A stretch of 64,000 bases of DNA from Haladaptatus pallidirubidus (GCF_020700235.1 NZ_CP085307.1:496001-560000); one strand, 5' to 3'. Positions 51,024 to 60,120 are shown, counted from the first letter of the stretch. Numbers and translations are program-made. The notes: generated by a model from the letters alone, not told the origin.

Positions 51024-52259
51024 TCAGTCCTCCATTGCGAGTTCAAGTGCGGCGTTCGCGAACGTGTTTGCCGCCATGTAACAGTCGTCCCAGCTCGTGT
51101 ACTCCTCCTCGGAGTGGCTTTTTCCATTCTCACTGACGGCAAACACCATCGAGGTATCCATGACATCGGCGACGTGCGTGGCATCGTGACCAGCCCCGCT
51201 GAAAATCCGCATCGCGTCGTATCCTAGGTTCTCCGTGGCACCTTCGACCGCTTTGATATTCCTTTCGGCAAAGTCAACAGACGGTGCACGCATCCGTTCT
51301 TCCCAATCCCAATCGAGCCCCTCACGTTCCGCTGCCATCTCGGCCTCAGCAAGAACGCGGTCGAAGGCGTCTTCGACGATCTCATCGGTCGGGTCTCGAA
51401 ATCCCCAGGTGAACGTTACTTCTCCCGGAATGATGTTGATCGAGTTCGGCTTTACGTCCATAAAACCGGTCGAACCGACGGTTCGCTCCCCGAGGGAGTT
51501 CGCGATTCGCCGAATTTGTGTGATTACGTCCGCCGCCCCGATGAGTGCATCGCTGCGATAATGCATGGGCGTGGGACCAGTGTGGTCGGCTTCACCATAA
51601 TAGGTAATCGCACCCCAGGTGAATCCGACGATGCCCGTAACGATTCCCACGCCCATGTCGCTTTCTTCTAAATACGGTCCCTGTTCGATGTGGAGTTCAA
51701 AGTAGCCGTCGTAGTTCTCAGTCGGGGTTGCAGGTACATCTCCTTTGTATCCGATTCGCTCTAGTTCATCCTCGAACCGATTCCCGTCCTCGTCCGTCTT
51801 ATTGTATTCTTCCTTGAGATCGTGGTTACTGGCCCACACGCCACTTCCTTGCATTGCAGGTTGATACCGTGACCCTTCTTCGTTTGTCCAGTTGACGATC
51901 TCGACTGGATGTTCGGTTTCGATTCCCTCGTCATTGAGGGTACGGATGAATTCGAGTGCAGCAATGACTCCAAGAGCACCATCGTATATTCCCCCGTATG
52001 GCTGTGAGTCAAGGTGTGAACCGAGCAGAATCGTCCCCTTTTCGGGGTTACGTCCTTCCCTTCGGCCAAACATGTTCCCGAACTCGTCGATACGAATGTC
52101 GAGTCCCTCGTCGTCCATCTGCTCGTAAAACCAGTCTCGGATTTTTCGGTCGTCGTCAGAAAGGGCCAAACGGTGAAGTCCACCGTTTTCAGTAGCACCG
52201 ATTTCGGCTTGGTTTTTCATCGCATCTACAAACCGTTTCCGGTCTATCTCGATGAGCAT
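51024..52259 (-). CDS. N-carbamoyl-amino-acid hydrolase / beta-ureidopropionase (M20)
   Basis: A 411-residue M20 enzyme of the hydantoinase/carbamoylase type. Metal ligands: His in GSHLDSQPYGGIYDGALGVI and the later Asp in the same stretch, Glu pair in VNWTNEEGSRYQPAMQGSG, His in YFELHIEQGPYLEESDMG, and His near the end in ENGKSHSEEEYTSWDDCY. FSGAGHDATHVAD is a hallmark of the group. It releases NH3 and CO2 from N-carbamoyl-beta-alanine or related compounds, the step after the hydantoinase. It heads the operon with the LLM gene. Confidence 0.88.
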   Translation of the reverse strand: MLIEIDRKRFVDAMKNQAEIGATENGGLHRLALSDDDRKIRDWFYEQMDDEGLDIRIDEFGNMFGRREGRNPEKGTILLGSHLDSQPYGGIYDGALGVIAALEFIRTLNDEGIETEHPVEIVNWTNEEGSRYQPAMQGSGVWASNHDLKEEYNKTDEDGNRFEDELERIGYKGDVPATPTENYDGYFELHIEQGPYLEESDMGVGIVTGIVGFTWGAITYYGEADHTGPTPMHYRSDALIGAADVITQIRRIANSLGERTVGSTGFMDVKPNSINIIPGEVTFTWGFRDPTDEIVEDAFDRVLAEAEMAAEREGLDWDWEERMRAPSVDFAERNIKAVEGATENLGYDAMRIFSGAGHDATHVADVMDTSMVFAVSENGKSHSEEEYTSWDDCYMAANTFANAALELAMED

Positions 52260-52424
52260 ACCAACGGTGGCGGTACAAACACTATTAAGTCTTTTCCCAG
52301 TAAATGAGCTTATTATACTAATATTAACTCGTCATACTTTACAATGTCCTATTTCACGCCGAGGATTTAAATAAGTGTATGCAATGTCATGGTATATGGT
52401 ATCTAAAAAGCAAGTGATTAATCC

Positions 52425-53816
52425 ATGACCGGAGATTCCCAAGACAATATCAGTGATACAACGGAGCTAGAGGGATTGAGTCCAATTCCAGGGGAAGAAC
52501 GGACGATGGGCCTCTCTCATTATATTCCTGTTTGGTGGTCATCGTTGATTATCGTCCAGGCCTTTGCTGTCGCGTTTTTCGCCGTCTATCCCCACGGAAA
52601 TTTGAATCTTGTTCAAGCAGGTATCGCAATCGGAATCGGAACGGTCATTGCGACGATATTTTTCATCTTAAACGGATTTCCTGGCTACGAAGAGGGAATC
52701 CCATTTGCAGTACAGACACGGTCTGCATTTGGCATTCGAGGGGCAGTTATCCCTAACTATCTCAGAATTATCCCAGCCATCGGATGGCTTGGTATCGGTA
52801 ACTGGATCGGTGCGCTCGCGATTCAAACGATCACCACGACGCTATGGGGTTTTGGAAACGTCTGGGTGTACTTCGTGCTATTCGTTCTTTTGAACGTTGG
52901 CCTCGCACTCAACGGGATCACGTCGATCAAGTGGTTTGATTCGGTCGCCGCCGGGATACTAGGGCTGTTACTGGCTTATACAGTGTATCTCGTTCTTACG
53001 ACACAACAGATACCGAGCGACGTCATCAATCATCCTGGGTCGTGGGGAAGTCAGTTCTACGCGACGATTTCGGCAGCAGTCGGGTTCATTATTACTGGCG
53101 CCCTCAACGCTTCGGACCTCAGCCGCCATCTCAAGGAAAAGGGAGGTGCTCGTAACCACGTATTGGGCCACGCCTTCGGTATCGCACCACCGATGATGTT
53201 TATGTTATTGGTGGGACTGGTCTTCGGTGTCTCGACCGGAAATGCGAATCCGATTGAGGCAATAATGATCGTCGCCCCCAATCCTCTTGTTGGTAGTGCG
53301 ATGTTGCTGTTCGTGTTGGGTGCACAGATATCCACGAATCTCACACTCAACATTCTCCCACCTACTCATGTATTCCAGGATTCGCTTGGAATTTCGTGGC
53401 GGCAAGGAGTCGTTCTCACGAGTGCGCTTTCGGTTGTTTCCTTCCCCTGGTATCTCTTTTCGAGCAATATATTTTACACGTTCATCAACGCATATTCCGT
53501 CTTCCTCGGTCCCGCTCTTGGAATCCTGATTGCAGATTACTGGATCATCAGAAAACGCGATACCGATATCACATCTCTCTACACGGTCGATACGAGCTCC
53601 AAGTTTTGGTTCATTCGCGGCTTCTCGATATCCGCACTCTTAAGCCTCCTATTCGGAGCAGTCGTGAGTGTTCCATTCCTCGATATCTCGTGGATGGTGG
53701 GAATGCCGATTGGATTCGTCTGTTATTGCGGTTTGAAACGATTCGAATTTGACCAGCTCCTAACCGATACCGTCGCAGGCGCTGACCGGAGTTCCACAAA
53801 GAGCAGTAACGATTAA
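52425..53816 (+). CDS. NCS1-family cytosine/purine/hydantoin permease
   Basis: A 463-residue permease with about twelve helices. ERTMGLSHYIPVWWSSLIIV is the start, GYEEGIPFAVQTRSAFGIRG is the substrate-loop signature of NCS1 transporters, and LRIIPAIGWLGIGNWIGALA holds helix 3. Members take up cytosine, uracil, allantoin or hydantoins with sodium or protons. Its place next to the hydantoinase and carbamoylase points to a pyrimidine or hydantoin as substrate. It is divergent from the carbamoylase operon. Confidence 0.88.
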   Translation: MTGDSQDNISDTTELEGLSPIPGEERTMGLSHYIPVWWSSLIIVQAFAVAFFAVYPHGNLNLVQAGIAIGIGTVIATIFFILNGFPGYEEGIPFAVQTRSAFGIRGAVIPNYLRIIPAIGWLGIGNWIGALAIQTITTTLWGFGNVWVYFVLFVLLNVGLALNGITSIKWFDSVAAGILGLLLAYTVYLVLTTQQIPSDVINHPGSWGSQFYATISAAVGFIITGALNASDLSRHLKEKGGARNHVLGHAFGIAPPMMFMLLVGLVFGVSTGNANPIEAIMIVAPNPLVGSAMLLFVLGAQISTNLTLNILPPTHVFQDSLGISWRQGVVLTSALSVVSFPWYLFSSNIFYTFINAYSVFLGPALGILIADYWIIRKRDTDITSLYTVDTSSKFWFIRGFSISALLSLLFGAVVSVPFLDISWMVGMPIGFVCYCGLKRFEFDQLLTDTVAGADRSSTKSSND

Positions 53817-53856
53817 CTCGGAAGAGCTGCTCGTATGGTCATTGCAAGGTAGGAGC

Positions 53857-54190
53857 TTAGTGGCCCCGATGAGTTTTCGACGAGTTCGAGCCGGGTTCGA
53901 TTGGAAAATCGATCGAGTGAACGAGTTTCTCTGGCCGGTTCTGGACTGCTTCGAGCGCGTATAGATTCGAGTGGCCAACGTTGAGAACACCGATACCGGC
54001 GAAGAAATCGAGGTACGTGTTCCCGTCTACGTCACGAATCGTCGCTCCTTTCGCTGAGTCGATAGCTATCGGGACGCGTTTTGGATACCCCACAGCAGCG
54101 CTGTCGATCTTCCGCTGTTTGTCGAGGCGTTCCTAAGATCGCGGACCTGGAATACGATCAACGTCGGGCGCCTCACTAAAATGAAGTTCG
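53857..54190 (-). pseudogene. class III aminotransferase, N-terminal remnant
   Basis: On the minus strand the frame reads APDVDRIPGPRS, a TAG, then ERLDKQRKIDSAAVGYPKRV, AIDSAKGATIRDVDGNTYLD and FFAGIGVLNVGHSNLYALEA. This is the N-terminal quarter of a GABA-aminotransferase-like gene. A frameshift follows near 53880 and the rest is missing. The stop and the loss show it is dead. It sits between the permease and the pxpA operon, marking a junction between two gene blocks. Confidence 0.7.
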
Positions 54191-54370
54191 TCGATTGGTA
54201 AACTGCTAGCTATACTCAAACTATGAAAAAGGTAGCAAAATACGTACCAGCACTGAACCATCGTGTTTGGTATAGAGATACATAGTACTACGAGCGTTTG
54301 ACGATTGGCATGCCGAGTGCCCTCCGACAGTGGCCGAAGTTATTTCTCCTTCTCTGGCCACATATTCGGT

Positions 54371-55132
54371 ATGGTAACGATCGACATCAACTGCGACATG
54401 GGGGAGAGCTTCGGGAACTGGACGATGGGGCAAGACGAAAAAGTGATGCCGTATATTACCTCCGCCAATATTGCAGGGGGATATCATGCAGGCGACCCGC
54501 ACGTGATGAACGAAATTGTTGCTCTCGCCGCGGAACACGACGTTGGAATCGGAGTACACCCCGGCCTCCCCGACAAGATGGGGTTCGGGCGTCGAACGAT
54601 GGCTGCGAGTCCCGATGAAGTCCGCGACTACGTCACCTATCAGTTGGGTGCGTTGCAAGCGTTTGCCGAGCGGCACGGAACGACCGTCCAACACGTCAAA
54701 CCTCACGGCGCGATGTATTCGATGCTTTCGGAGAGTGATGAGCACGCTCAGGCGGTAATGGAAGGAATTCTCGACGTGAACGAAGACCTCATCTACCTTG
54801 CAACCGACATGAACATCTACGAGGTCGCACAGGAGTACGACGAACTTCGCTCCGTATTCGAGGGGTACGTCGATCTCACATATCGTCCGAATCGAAGTCT
54901 CATCGTCGAACAGCAGATGGAACCGAAAGAATCGAATCTGATCGCAGAGCGATTTCTCGATATCGCACTCGATGGGAAAGTGACCGCTGAAGACGGGACG
55001 GAAATCGACGTTCCTGCAAAGAGTATCTGTATTCATGGCGATGGACCGAACGCCGTTGAACTCCTCGAAACCATTCACCAACAAGTGGACGAACACGATA
55101 TCGAACTCGCGTCACTTGACGAAATCGTGTGA
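54371..55132 (+). CDS. pxpA: LamB/YcsF-family protein (5-oxoprolinase subunit A)
   Basis: A 253-residue LamB/YcsF protein from ATG 54371. TIDINCDMGESFGNWTMGQD is the family start, ITSANIAGGYHAGDPHVMNE the conserved core (Gly where most have Cys), and VQHVKPHGAMYSML the later motif. In bacteria PxpA with PxpB and PxpC forms an ATP-dependent 5-oxoprolinase. Here it is followed by the biotin carboxylase on the other strand, and PxpB, PxpC and a biotin carrier come after. It seems complete. Confidence 0.88.
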   Translation: MVTIDINCDMGESFGNWTMGQDEKVMPYITSANIAGGYHAGDPHVMNEIVALAAEHDVGIGVHPGLPDKMGFGRRTMAASPDEVRDYVTYQLGALQAFAERHGTTVQHVKPHGAMYSMLSESDEHAQAVMEGILDVNEDLIYLATDMNIYEVAQEYDELRSVFEGYVDLTYRPNRSLIVEQQMEPKESNLIAERFLDIALDGKVTAEDGTEIDVPAKSICIHGDGPNAVELLETIHQQVDEHDIELASLDEIV

Positions 55133-55205
55133 GAAGTGTCCATCCACTTGGTCATCGAACTAGTTCAGCGGATCTCTATCTCCTGCTCAAAGAATACTCG
55201 TCTTC

Positions 55206-56564
55206 TCACTCCGCTTCCTCGGATGACATGCTGAACTCCTCGTCGATATACTTCGTAGAATATTCGCCGTTGCGGAAGGCATCGTTATCAAGCATTGCTC
55301 TGTGGAACGGAATGGTGGACGGGACGCCTTCGATTTCAGCCTCCTGAAGCACTCGTCTCGCTCGTTGGAGGAGGTGTAGTCGATCTTCTGCGGAGACGAT
55401 GAATTTGGCAATAAGGGAGTCGTAGTAGGGACTAATTTTGTCGCCTTCGTCGATTCCGTCGTCGACACGGGTTCCGATTCCACGCGGCTGCCGATATCGG
55501 CTAACAGTTCCTGGCATCGGTGCGAATTCCTTAGACGGGTTTTCTGCGTTGATGCGGAACTCCATCGCATGACCGCGGGGTTGGATATCTGCCTGATCGA
55601 ACGTGAGCGGGTCCCCCGCGGCCACTCTGAGTTGCCACTGGACGAGGTCAAGTCCTGTGACCATCTCCGAGATCGGATGCTCAACCTGAATTCTCGCATT
55701 CACTTCGAGGAAATAGAAATCACCGTCCTCGTACAGAAACTCCACTGTTCCGGCGTTTACATAGCCTGCTTCAGCGGCCCCTTTGCGCGCTGCACTCCGT
55801 ATGTTCTCTCGCTCCGTTTCGGTCAATGCTGGGCTCGGCGTCTCTTCGATGAGTTTCTGCTGTCGACGTTGAATACTGCAGTCGCGTTCACCAAGGTCAC
55901 GGACATTACCGTGTTCGTCACACAGAATTTGAACTTCGATATGTCGTGGATTTTCAAGGTAGCGCTCGACGTACACGTTCGAGTTGTCGAAGTAAGCCTC
56001 TCCCTCTCGTTTGGCGTTCGTAAATTGTTCTTCGATTTCGTCTTCAGCGTGGACGACTTTGAGCCCTCTCCCGCCACCCCCGCCGTCGGCTTTGATTGCG
56101 ATTGGATACCCGTGTTCGTGGGCGAATTGACGTATCGTTTGGACGTCTGTGACTGGTTCTGTAGTGCCAGGGACGATTGGGACATCAGCCCGTCGCATTA
56201 TTTTCCGAGCCTTCGTTTTTTCACCGAACTGTTCCATAACCTCACTTGGCGGACCAATCCAGACGAAATCGCTATCTTCGACTGCTGAAGCGAACGACTT
56301 GCTCTCGGCAAGGAATCCATATCCTGGGTGGATGGCATCTACTTTTGCTTTGCGAGCAACCTCGAGGAGTGAGTCTCGGTTGAGATAACTCTCGCGGGCG
56401 ACCGAGGGGCCGATGTGGTACGCCTCATCCGCGAGGCGAACGTGGCGTGCGTCTTCGTCCGCATCGCTATAGACGGCTACCGACTCGATATCGAGTTCAT
56501 TGCAAGCTTGGATGACGCGGACGGCAATCTCCCCACGATTCGCGACCATTACACGATCAAACAT
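55206..56564 (-). CDS. accC: biotin carboxylase (AccC-type)
   Basis: A 452-residue biotin carboxylase from ATG 56564 (MFDRVMVANRGEIAVRVIQA). The ATP-grasp glycine loop is KADGGGGGRGLKVV (near 159), followed by YVERYLENPRHIEVQIL, GERDCSIQRRQQKLIEETPS and EVNARIQVEHPISEMVTGLD with the catalytic Glu and Arg. It carboxylates biotin on a carrier protein with ATP and bicarbonate. It has no fused carrier domain. It lies between pxpA and pxpB on the opposite strand and is divergent from pxpB. Confidence 0.9.
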   Translation of the reverse strand: MFDRVMVANRGEIAVRVIQACNELDIESVAVYSDADEDARHVRLADEAYHIGPSVARESYLNRDSLLEVARKAKVDAIHPGYGFLAESKSFASAVEDSDFVWIGPPSEVMEQFGEKTKARKIMRRADVPIVPGTTEPVTDVQTIRQFAHEHGYPIAIKADGGGGGRGLKVVHAEDEIEEQFTNAKREGEAYFDNSNVYVERYLENPRHIEVQILCDEHGNVRDLGERDCSIQRRQQKLIEETPSPALTETERENIRSAARKGAAEAGYVNAGTVEFLYEDGDFYFLEVNARIQVEHPISEMVTGLDLVQWQLRVAAGDPLTFDQADIQPRGHAMEFRINAENPSKEFAPMPGTVSRYRQPRGIGTRVDDGIDEGDKISPYYDSLIAKFIVSAEDRLHLLQRARRVLQEAEIEGVPSTIPFHRAMLDNDAFRNGEYSTKYIDEEFSMSSEEAE

Positions 56565-56709
56565 CGTGTCTGCATATTGTTCTCGTGGCATATAATACTG
56601 AAGCAGCCCGTGCGTGTCTCTCTGACCATATTTTCCGCGAAACAGATTCCACAGAGTTGCTACCCGTCGATAACTATACGGTACCGCATGAGGTGTGTTT
56701 GTTTATAAC

Positions 56710-57609
56710 ATGGCTGGATCGCAAATCCAACGAACGGAATTACCGTCCCCACGGTACGAATACGGCGGTGACGACCACATTTTCGTCGAGTTAGACCAGG
56801 AGATGAGTTTCGACGCCAATTTCAAGGCGATGGCAATTACTCAACAGATTCGAGAAATGGATCTGTCCGGACTTATCGAAGTGTGTCCAGCGAACGCATC
56901 CTATCTGCTTCACTTCGATCCGGACCTAATCGAACCGGACACACTCATTGAAAAATTGAGGGTCCTCGACCGTGAGATACACCTCTCAGAATACGAGTGG
57001 GAGACACGTATCATCGACTTTCCCGTACTCTATGACGACCCATGGACACATGAAACACTGATGCGTTTCCGTGACAACCATCAAGATCCAAATGTGACTG
57101 ACTTGGAGTATTCAGCACGTATCAACGGGTTCGAGACTCCAGAGGCATTCATCGATGCGCACGCTGGGGCACCGCATATGGTGACTATGATCGGATTCGT
57201 GCCGGGGCTCCCGTGGACGTTCCAAATGGTTCCCCGTGATGAGCAGATCGAAGTTCCGAAATACGTTCAACCAAGAACCGACACCCCAAGCCGAGCGATC
57301 GGCTATGGAGGGGCGTTCACGGCGATTTATCCAGTTCAGGGTGCTGGCGGCTATCAGTTGTTCGGTCGAACCCCTGTCGAAGTATTGGACGTCGAGCAGA
57401 AGCTTCCCGACTTCACGGAGTCGATGGTGTTCCCACAACCGGGAGATATAATGAAATTCAGAGAAATCGACCGTGATGAGTACGACCGCATTCGGACGAA
57501 GATCGGCGATGGGACATTCGAATATCGGTATGAATCAGTCAGGTTTTCACCCGAGGAGTTTTTCGAGGATCCAGAAACGTACAACGAGGAACTTGTGGAG
57601 GTGCTGTAA
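56710..57609 (+). CDS. pxpB: KipI/AHS1-family subunit (5-oxoprolinase subunit B)
   Basis: A 299-residue AHS1/KipI protein from ATG 56710. MVTMIGFVPGLPWTFQMVPR and PRTDTPSRAIGYGGAFTAIY followed by PVQGAGGYQLFGRTPVEVLD are the family core. The same domain forms half of the carboxyltransferase of urea carboxylase. It is longer than usual KipI proteins (about 230-250), with an extra N-terminal stretch. Its stop is two bases before pxpC, so they are translated together. Confidence 0.85.
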   Translation: MAGSQIQRTELPSPRYEYGGDDHIFVELDQEMSFDANFKAMAITQQIREMDLSGLIEVCPANASYLLHFDPDLIEPDTLIEKLRVLDREIHLSEYEWETRIIDFPVLYDDPWTHETLMRFRDNHQDPNVTDLEYSARINGFETPEAFIDAHAGAPHMVTMIGFVPGLPWTFQMVPRDEQIEVPKYVQPRTDTPSRAIGYGGAFTAIYPVQGAGGYQLFGRTPVEVLDVEQKLPDFTESMVFPQPGDIMKFREIDRDEYDRIRTKIGDGTFEYRYESVRFSPEEFFEDPETYNEELVEVL

Positions 57610-57611
57610 AA

Positions 57612-58574
57612 ATGATCGAAGTGTTGGAACCCGGAATCTCGACTACGGTCCAGGATCTCGGCCGGTTCGGACACTATCATATCGGGATGCCCCCATCCGG
57701 AGCAATGGATCTGTTCTCTCACAAGGTCGCAAATTACCTCGTCGGTAACGATGAAGACGAAGCGACGCTGGAAATCACGTACCAGGGACCAGATCTCAAA
57801 TTCGAAGTGGACACCGTCATCGCGATATCCGGTGCCGATATGGACGCAACAGTAAACGACGAACCCGTCGACACCTGGGAATCACACCAGATCGATGCTG
57901 GAGACGTTCTTTCGTTCAACTTTTCAACCGAAGGTGCCCGGAGTTACCTCGCCGTCAGGGGTGGAATCGACGTGCCGCTCATGATGGAGAGTCGATCGAC
58001 GTACACGCTAATCGGAATTGGTGGCCACGAAGGAAGATCGCTCGAAAATGGTGATACACTCCCAATCGGAAGCGTAGATGGCGATTCGGTCCAGAGACGT
58101 GTGCCCGATGAACTCCAGCCAGGATACAGTGATATGGACCCAATTCGCGTCGTCATGGGCTTGTGTGACTATCGTCTCACCGACGAGAGCAAAGCGGATT
58201 TCTTGGAAGCCGAATGGACTGTGACCCCCGAGGCGGATCGTGTCGGGTATCGCGTGGAGGGAATCGATCTCGAGTTTATCGAGCGAGAACAGCCATTCGG
58301 CGCGGGAACCGACCCTTCAAACGTCGTCGATCTAGGCTATCCAGTTGGGTCGATACAAGTCCCAGAACAGCCAATCGTTCTAATGCGAGATGCCGTGACC
58401 GGTGGTGGCTATGCGACAATTGGGACCGTTATCAGCCCCGATCGAAACCGCCTTGCGCAACATCGAACTCATCAGTCGTTTTCCTTCGAAGCCGTGACCA
58501 TCGACGAGGCACTTGCTGCACGAACCGAGCACACCGAACGACTCGACGCAATCCAATCCACACTCGCCAAATGA
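57612..58574 (+). CDS. pxpC: KipA/AHS2-family subunit (5-oxoprolinase subunit C)
   Basis: A 320-residue AHS2/KipA protein. VLEPGISTTVQDLGRFGHYH and MPPSGAMDLFSHKVANYLVG are the family start, AISGADMDATVNDEPVDTWE and RSYLAVRGGIDVPLMMESRS the middle, and VTGGGYATIGTVISPDRNRL the later motif. With PxpB it makes the carboxyltransferase-like pair. It follows pxpB directly. The biotin carrier gene comes 100 bases later on the same strand. Confidence 0.88.
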   Translation: MIEVLEPGISTTVQDLGRFGHYHIGMPPSGAMDLFSHKVANYLVGNDEDEATLEITYQGPDLKFEVDTVIAISGADMDATVNDEPVDTWESHQIDAGDVLSFNFSTEGARSYLAVRGGIDVPLMMESRSTYTLIGIGGHEGRSLENGDTLPIGSVDGDSVQRRVPDELQPGYSDMDPIRVVMGLCDYRLTDESKADFLEAEWTVTPEADRVGYRVEGIDLEFIEREQPFGAGTDPSNVVDLGYPVGSIQVPEQPIVLMRDAVTGGGYATIGTVISPDRNRLAQHRTHQSFSFEAVTIDEALAARTEHTERLDAIQSTLAK

Positions 58575-58674
58575 TACAACTATCGAATGAAACCCGTTTA
58601 CGACGCTCTACCGGACGAAGCATATACAAACACATCCGGAGTATCGATACTGATGATACAATGGAGCGAGGATC

Positions 58675-58926
58675 ATGACTGAAAAAATCACAGTACAATC
58701 CCCTATGCCCGGCGTGTTTTATCGCCGGCCGGATCCAGACGAAGAGCTGTTCGCCACGGAGGGAGATTCCGTCGAAGAAGGAGACGTTATCGGTCTCGTT
58801 GGAGTAATGAAGAACTTCCATGACATCACGGCTGAACAGCCGGGGACGATCGCCCAGTTTTTCGTGGACAACGAAGCAGAAGTCGATGCAGGAGAGGATT
58901 TAGTCGAGATAGAGATAAGCGAGTGA
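58675..58926 (+). CDS. accB: biotin carboxyl carrier protein (AccB-type), short form
   Basis: An 83-residue biotinyl domain. TVQSPMPGVFYRRPDPDEEL, then EEGDVIGLVGVMKNFHDITA with the biotin-accepting Lys 46, and VDNEAEVDAGEDLVEIEISE at the end. The attachment motif is V-M-K-N rather than the usual [AV]-M-K-M, and Gly replaces the normal Glu two residues before Met. It has no N-terminal extension. It belongs with the separate biotin carboxylase and the PxpB/PxpC pair. Confidence 0.88.
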   Translation: MTEKITVQSPMPGVFYRRPDPDEELFATEGDSVEEGDVIGLVGVMKNFHDITAEQPGTIAQFFVDNEAEVDAGEDLVEIEISE

Positions 58927-59009
58927 GAGATACCATCATCTGATATTTCGCTGGTCAACGGTTCCGTCGCCATTCCCCGAGTACATACTGTTGGGCTACC
59001 TTCACTAAT

Positions 59010-59204
59010 GACAGATGACGAGTCGTAAACGAAAGAGCGATGGTTATGCCGGCAGTTCCTCCTCCCCGGTTGCATGCATGGCCAACACGGGACGCTGTCG
59101 AGGCCATCACATTCTCCTTCTTCTAGTTCGGCATCGTCTTCATCCTCCTCTGAGGGGAACGCCTCGAGCGTCCCGGCATCGGTTGCGGTTTTAACGGCAG
59201 CCAT
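59010..59204 (-). pseudogene. small Cys-rich haloarchaeal protein, frameshifted
   Basis: From ATG 59204 the frame reads MAAVKTATDAGTLEAFPSEE, then ECDGLDSVPCWPCMQPGRRN. The CDGL...PCWPC pattern belongs to small haloarchaeal proteins with a short Cys motif. A one-base shift would give ATGEEELPA before a stop, the usual kind of end; as written the frame runs on without sense into the biotin carrier gene. Probably a damaged gene. Confidence 0.4.
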
Positions 59205-59835
59205 GTGTTTGCAGAAGTCGTTGCGGTAAAATGATACGGACAGATACTAGCCATCAGCGCTTCGAGCCCCGCCATCGATGGAGATGACGTACTGGTGGTC
59301 TGCGGGCTTGTCGTATCTCCCGTTGATAACGTCGACCATCCGGGGGGCCGATGACGAAGTTAGTTGATCGACGGTGGAAGAGGTGCGGACGCCTTTCCCA
59401 CGGGAACCTGTGGCTTGGCGTCCGTCTACTGATCGTCGTACTCACCGGTCGTAACCGTGATGATCCGTTCGAAGTATCCGAGGTTGTCGAGAAGCGAGAC
59501 GAAGATAGCTTGAGCTACCAAGAGACTCGGTTCGTCCTGAAAGCGAACGTCGATCTTCCTGGCGAAGTTACCAGCAAAAGCACGGAGGATAATCCGGCCA
59601 CAGACGCGGTTGCAGAAGAATAGCATGGTCGGAACCAAATCACGTCCGGTAATGATATAAATATCATATATACCCAAATACAAGCGCGGTTGTGTATACT
59701 CCAAACGGACACAGTTCGGGATTGACGCCGTACGGTTACTCGTGAGTACGGCAGTTGTATCGGCGTTTATCGGCTGGAGATCAACGGGGAGACCTAGTTC
59801 CGGCCGCCGAGTTTGTGATCGGGTGAGGTGACGTA
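59205..59835. other. gene-poor stretch after the catabolic island
   Basis: About 630 bases. Plus-strand codons from about 59450 read VSEVVEKRDEDSLSYQETRF, then VLKANVDLPGEVTSKSTEDN, which looks like a haloarchaeal C-terminus, but the other strand also has an open frame here and neither is recognisable. On the minus strand near 59258-59350 MVDVINGRYDKPADHQYVIS also looks coding. No call is made. Confidence 0.3.
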
Positions 59836-60120
59836 TTATCTCTTTTCAGGTTCAAGAGCAACGCTACCCTCACTCGACACTGTTACCTGGTACCCCGCAT
59901 AGTGAAACGAGATCCTGCCGAATGGACGCGGTGATCCATCCGCTCGCGGCGCGAAGAGTGTATCGAGCGCATCTGGATCGATTACATCGTATAGTGGATC
60001 GAGGCTATCTAGCGACAGATCTTCTGCTTCGATGATTGCAGTAAGAACGTGATTGGTGAGTGAACGAGGCGAATCTTCACTTGATAATTTGTGGTTGTTG
60101 TCGACGGCATTCGTTTCCAT
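59836..60120 (-). CDS. HalOD1 output-domain protein
   Basis: A 94-residue protein from ATG 60120. SLTNHVLTAIIEAEDLSLDS, LDPLYDVIDPDALDTLFA and RISFHYAGYQVTVSSEGSVA match the haloarchaeal HalOD1 output domain, known from the C-termini of response regulators. Here it stands alone, as is common. Probably takes part in signalling through protein contacts; no enzymatic motif is seen. It stands upstream of the divergent gene at 60427. Confidence 0.8.
   Translation of the reverse strand: METNAVDNNHKLSSEDSPRSLTNHVLTAIIEAEDLSLDSLDPLYDVIDPDALDTLFAPRADGSPRPFGRISFHYAGYQVTVSSEGSVALEPEKR

Noticed and set aside
54221..55096. Long minus-strand frame opposite pxpA.
   Set aside because: The plus strand encodes a clear LamB/YcsF protein; the antisense product has no family features.
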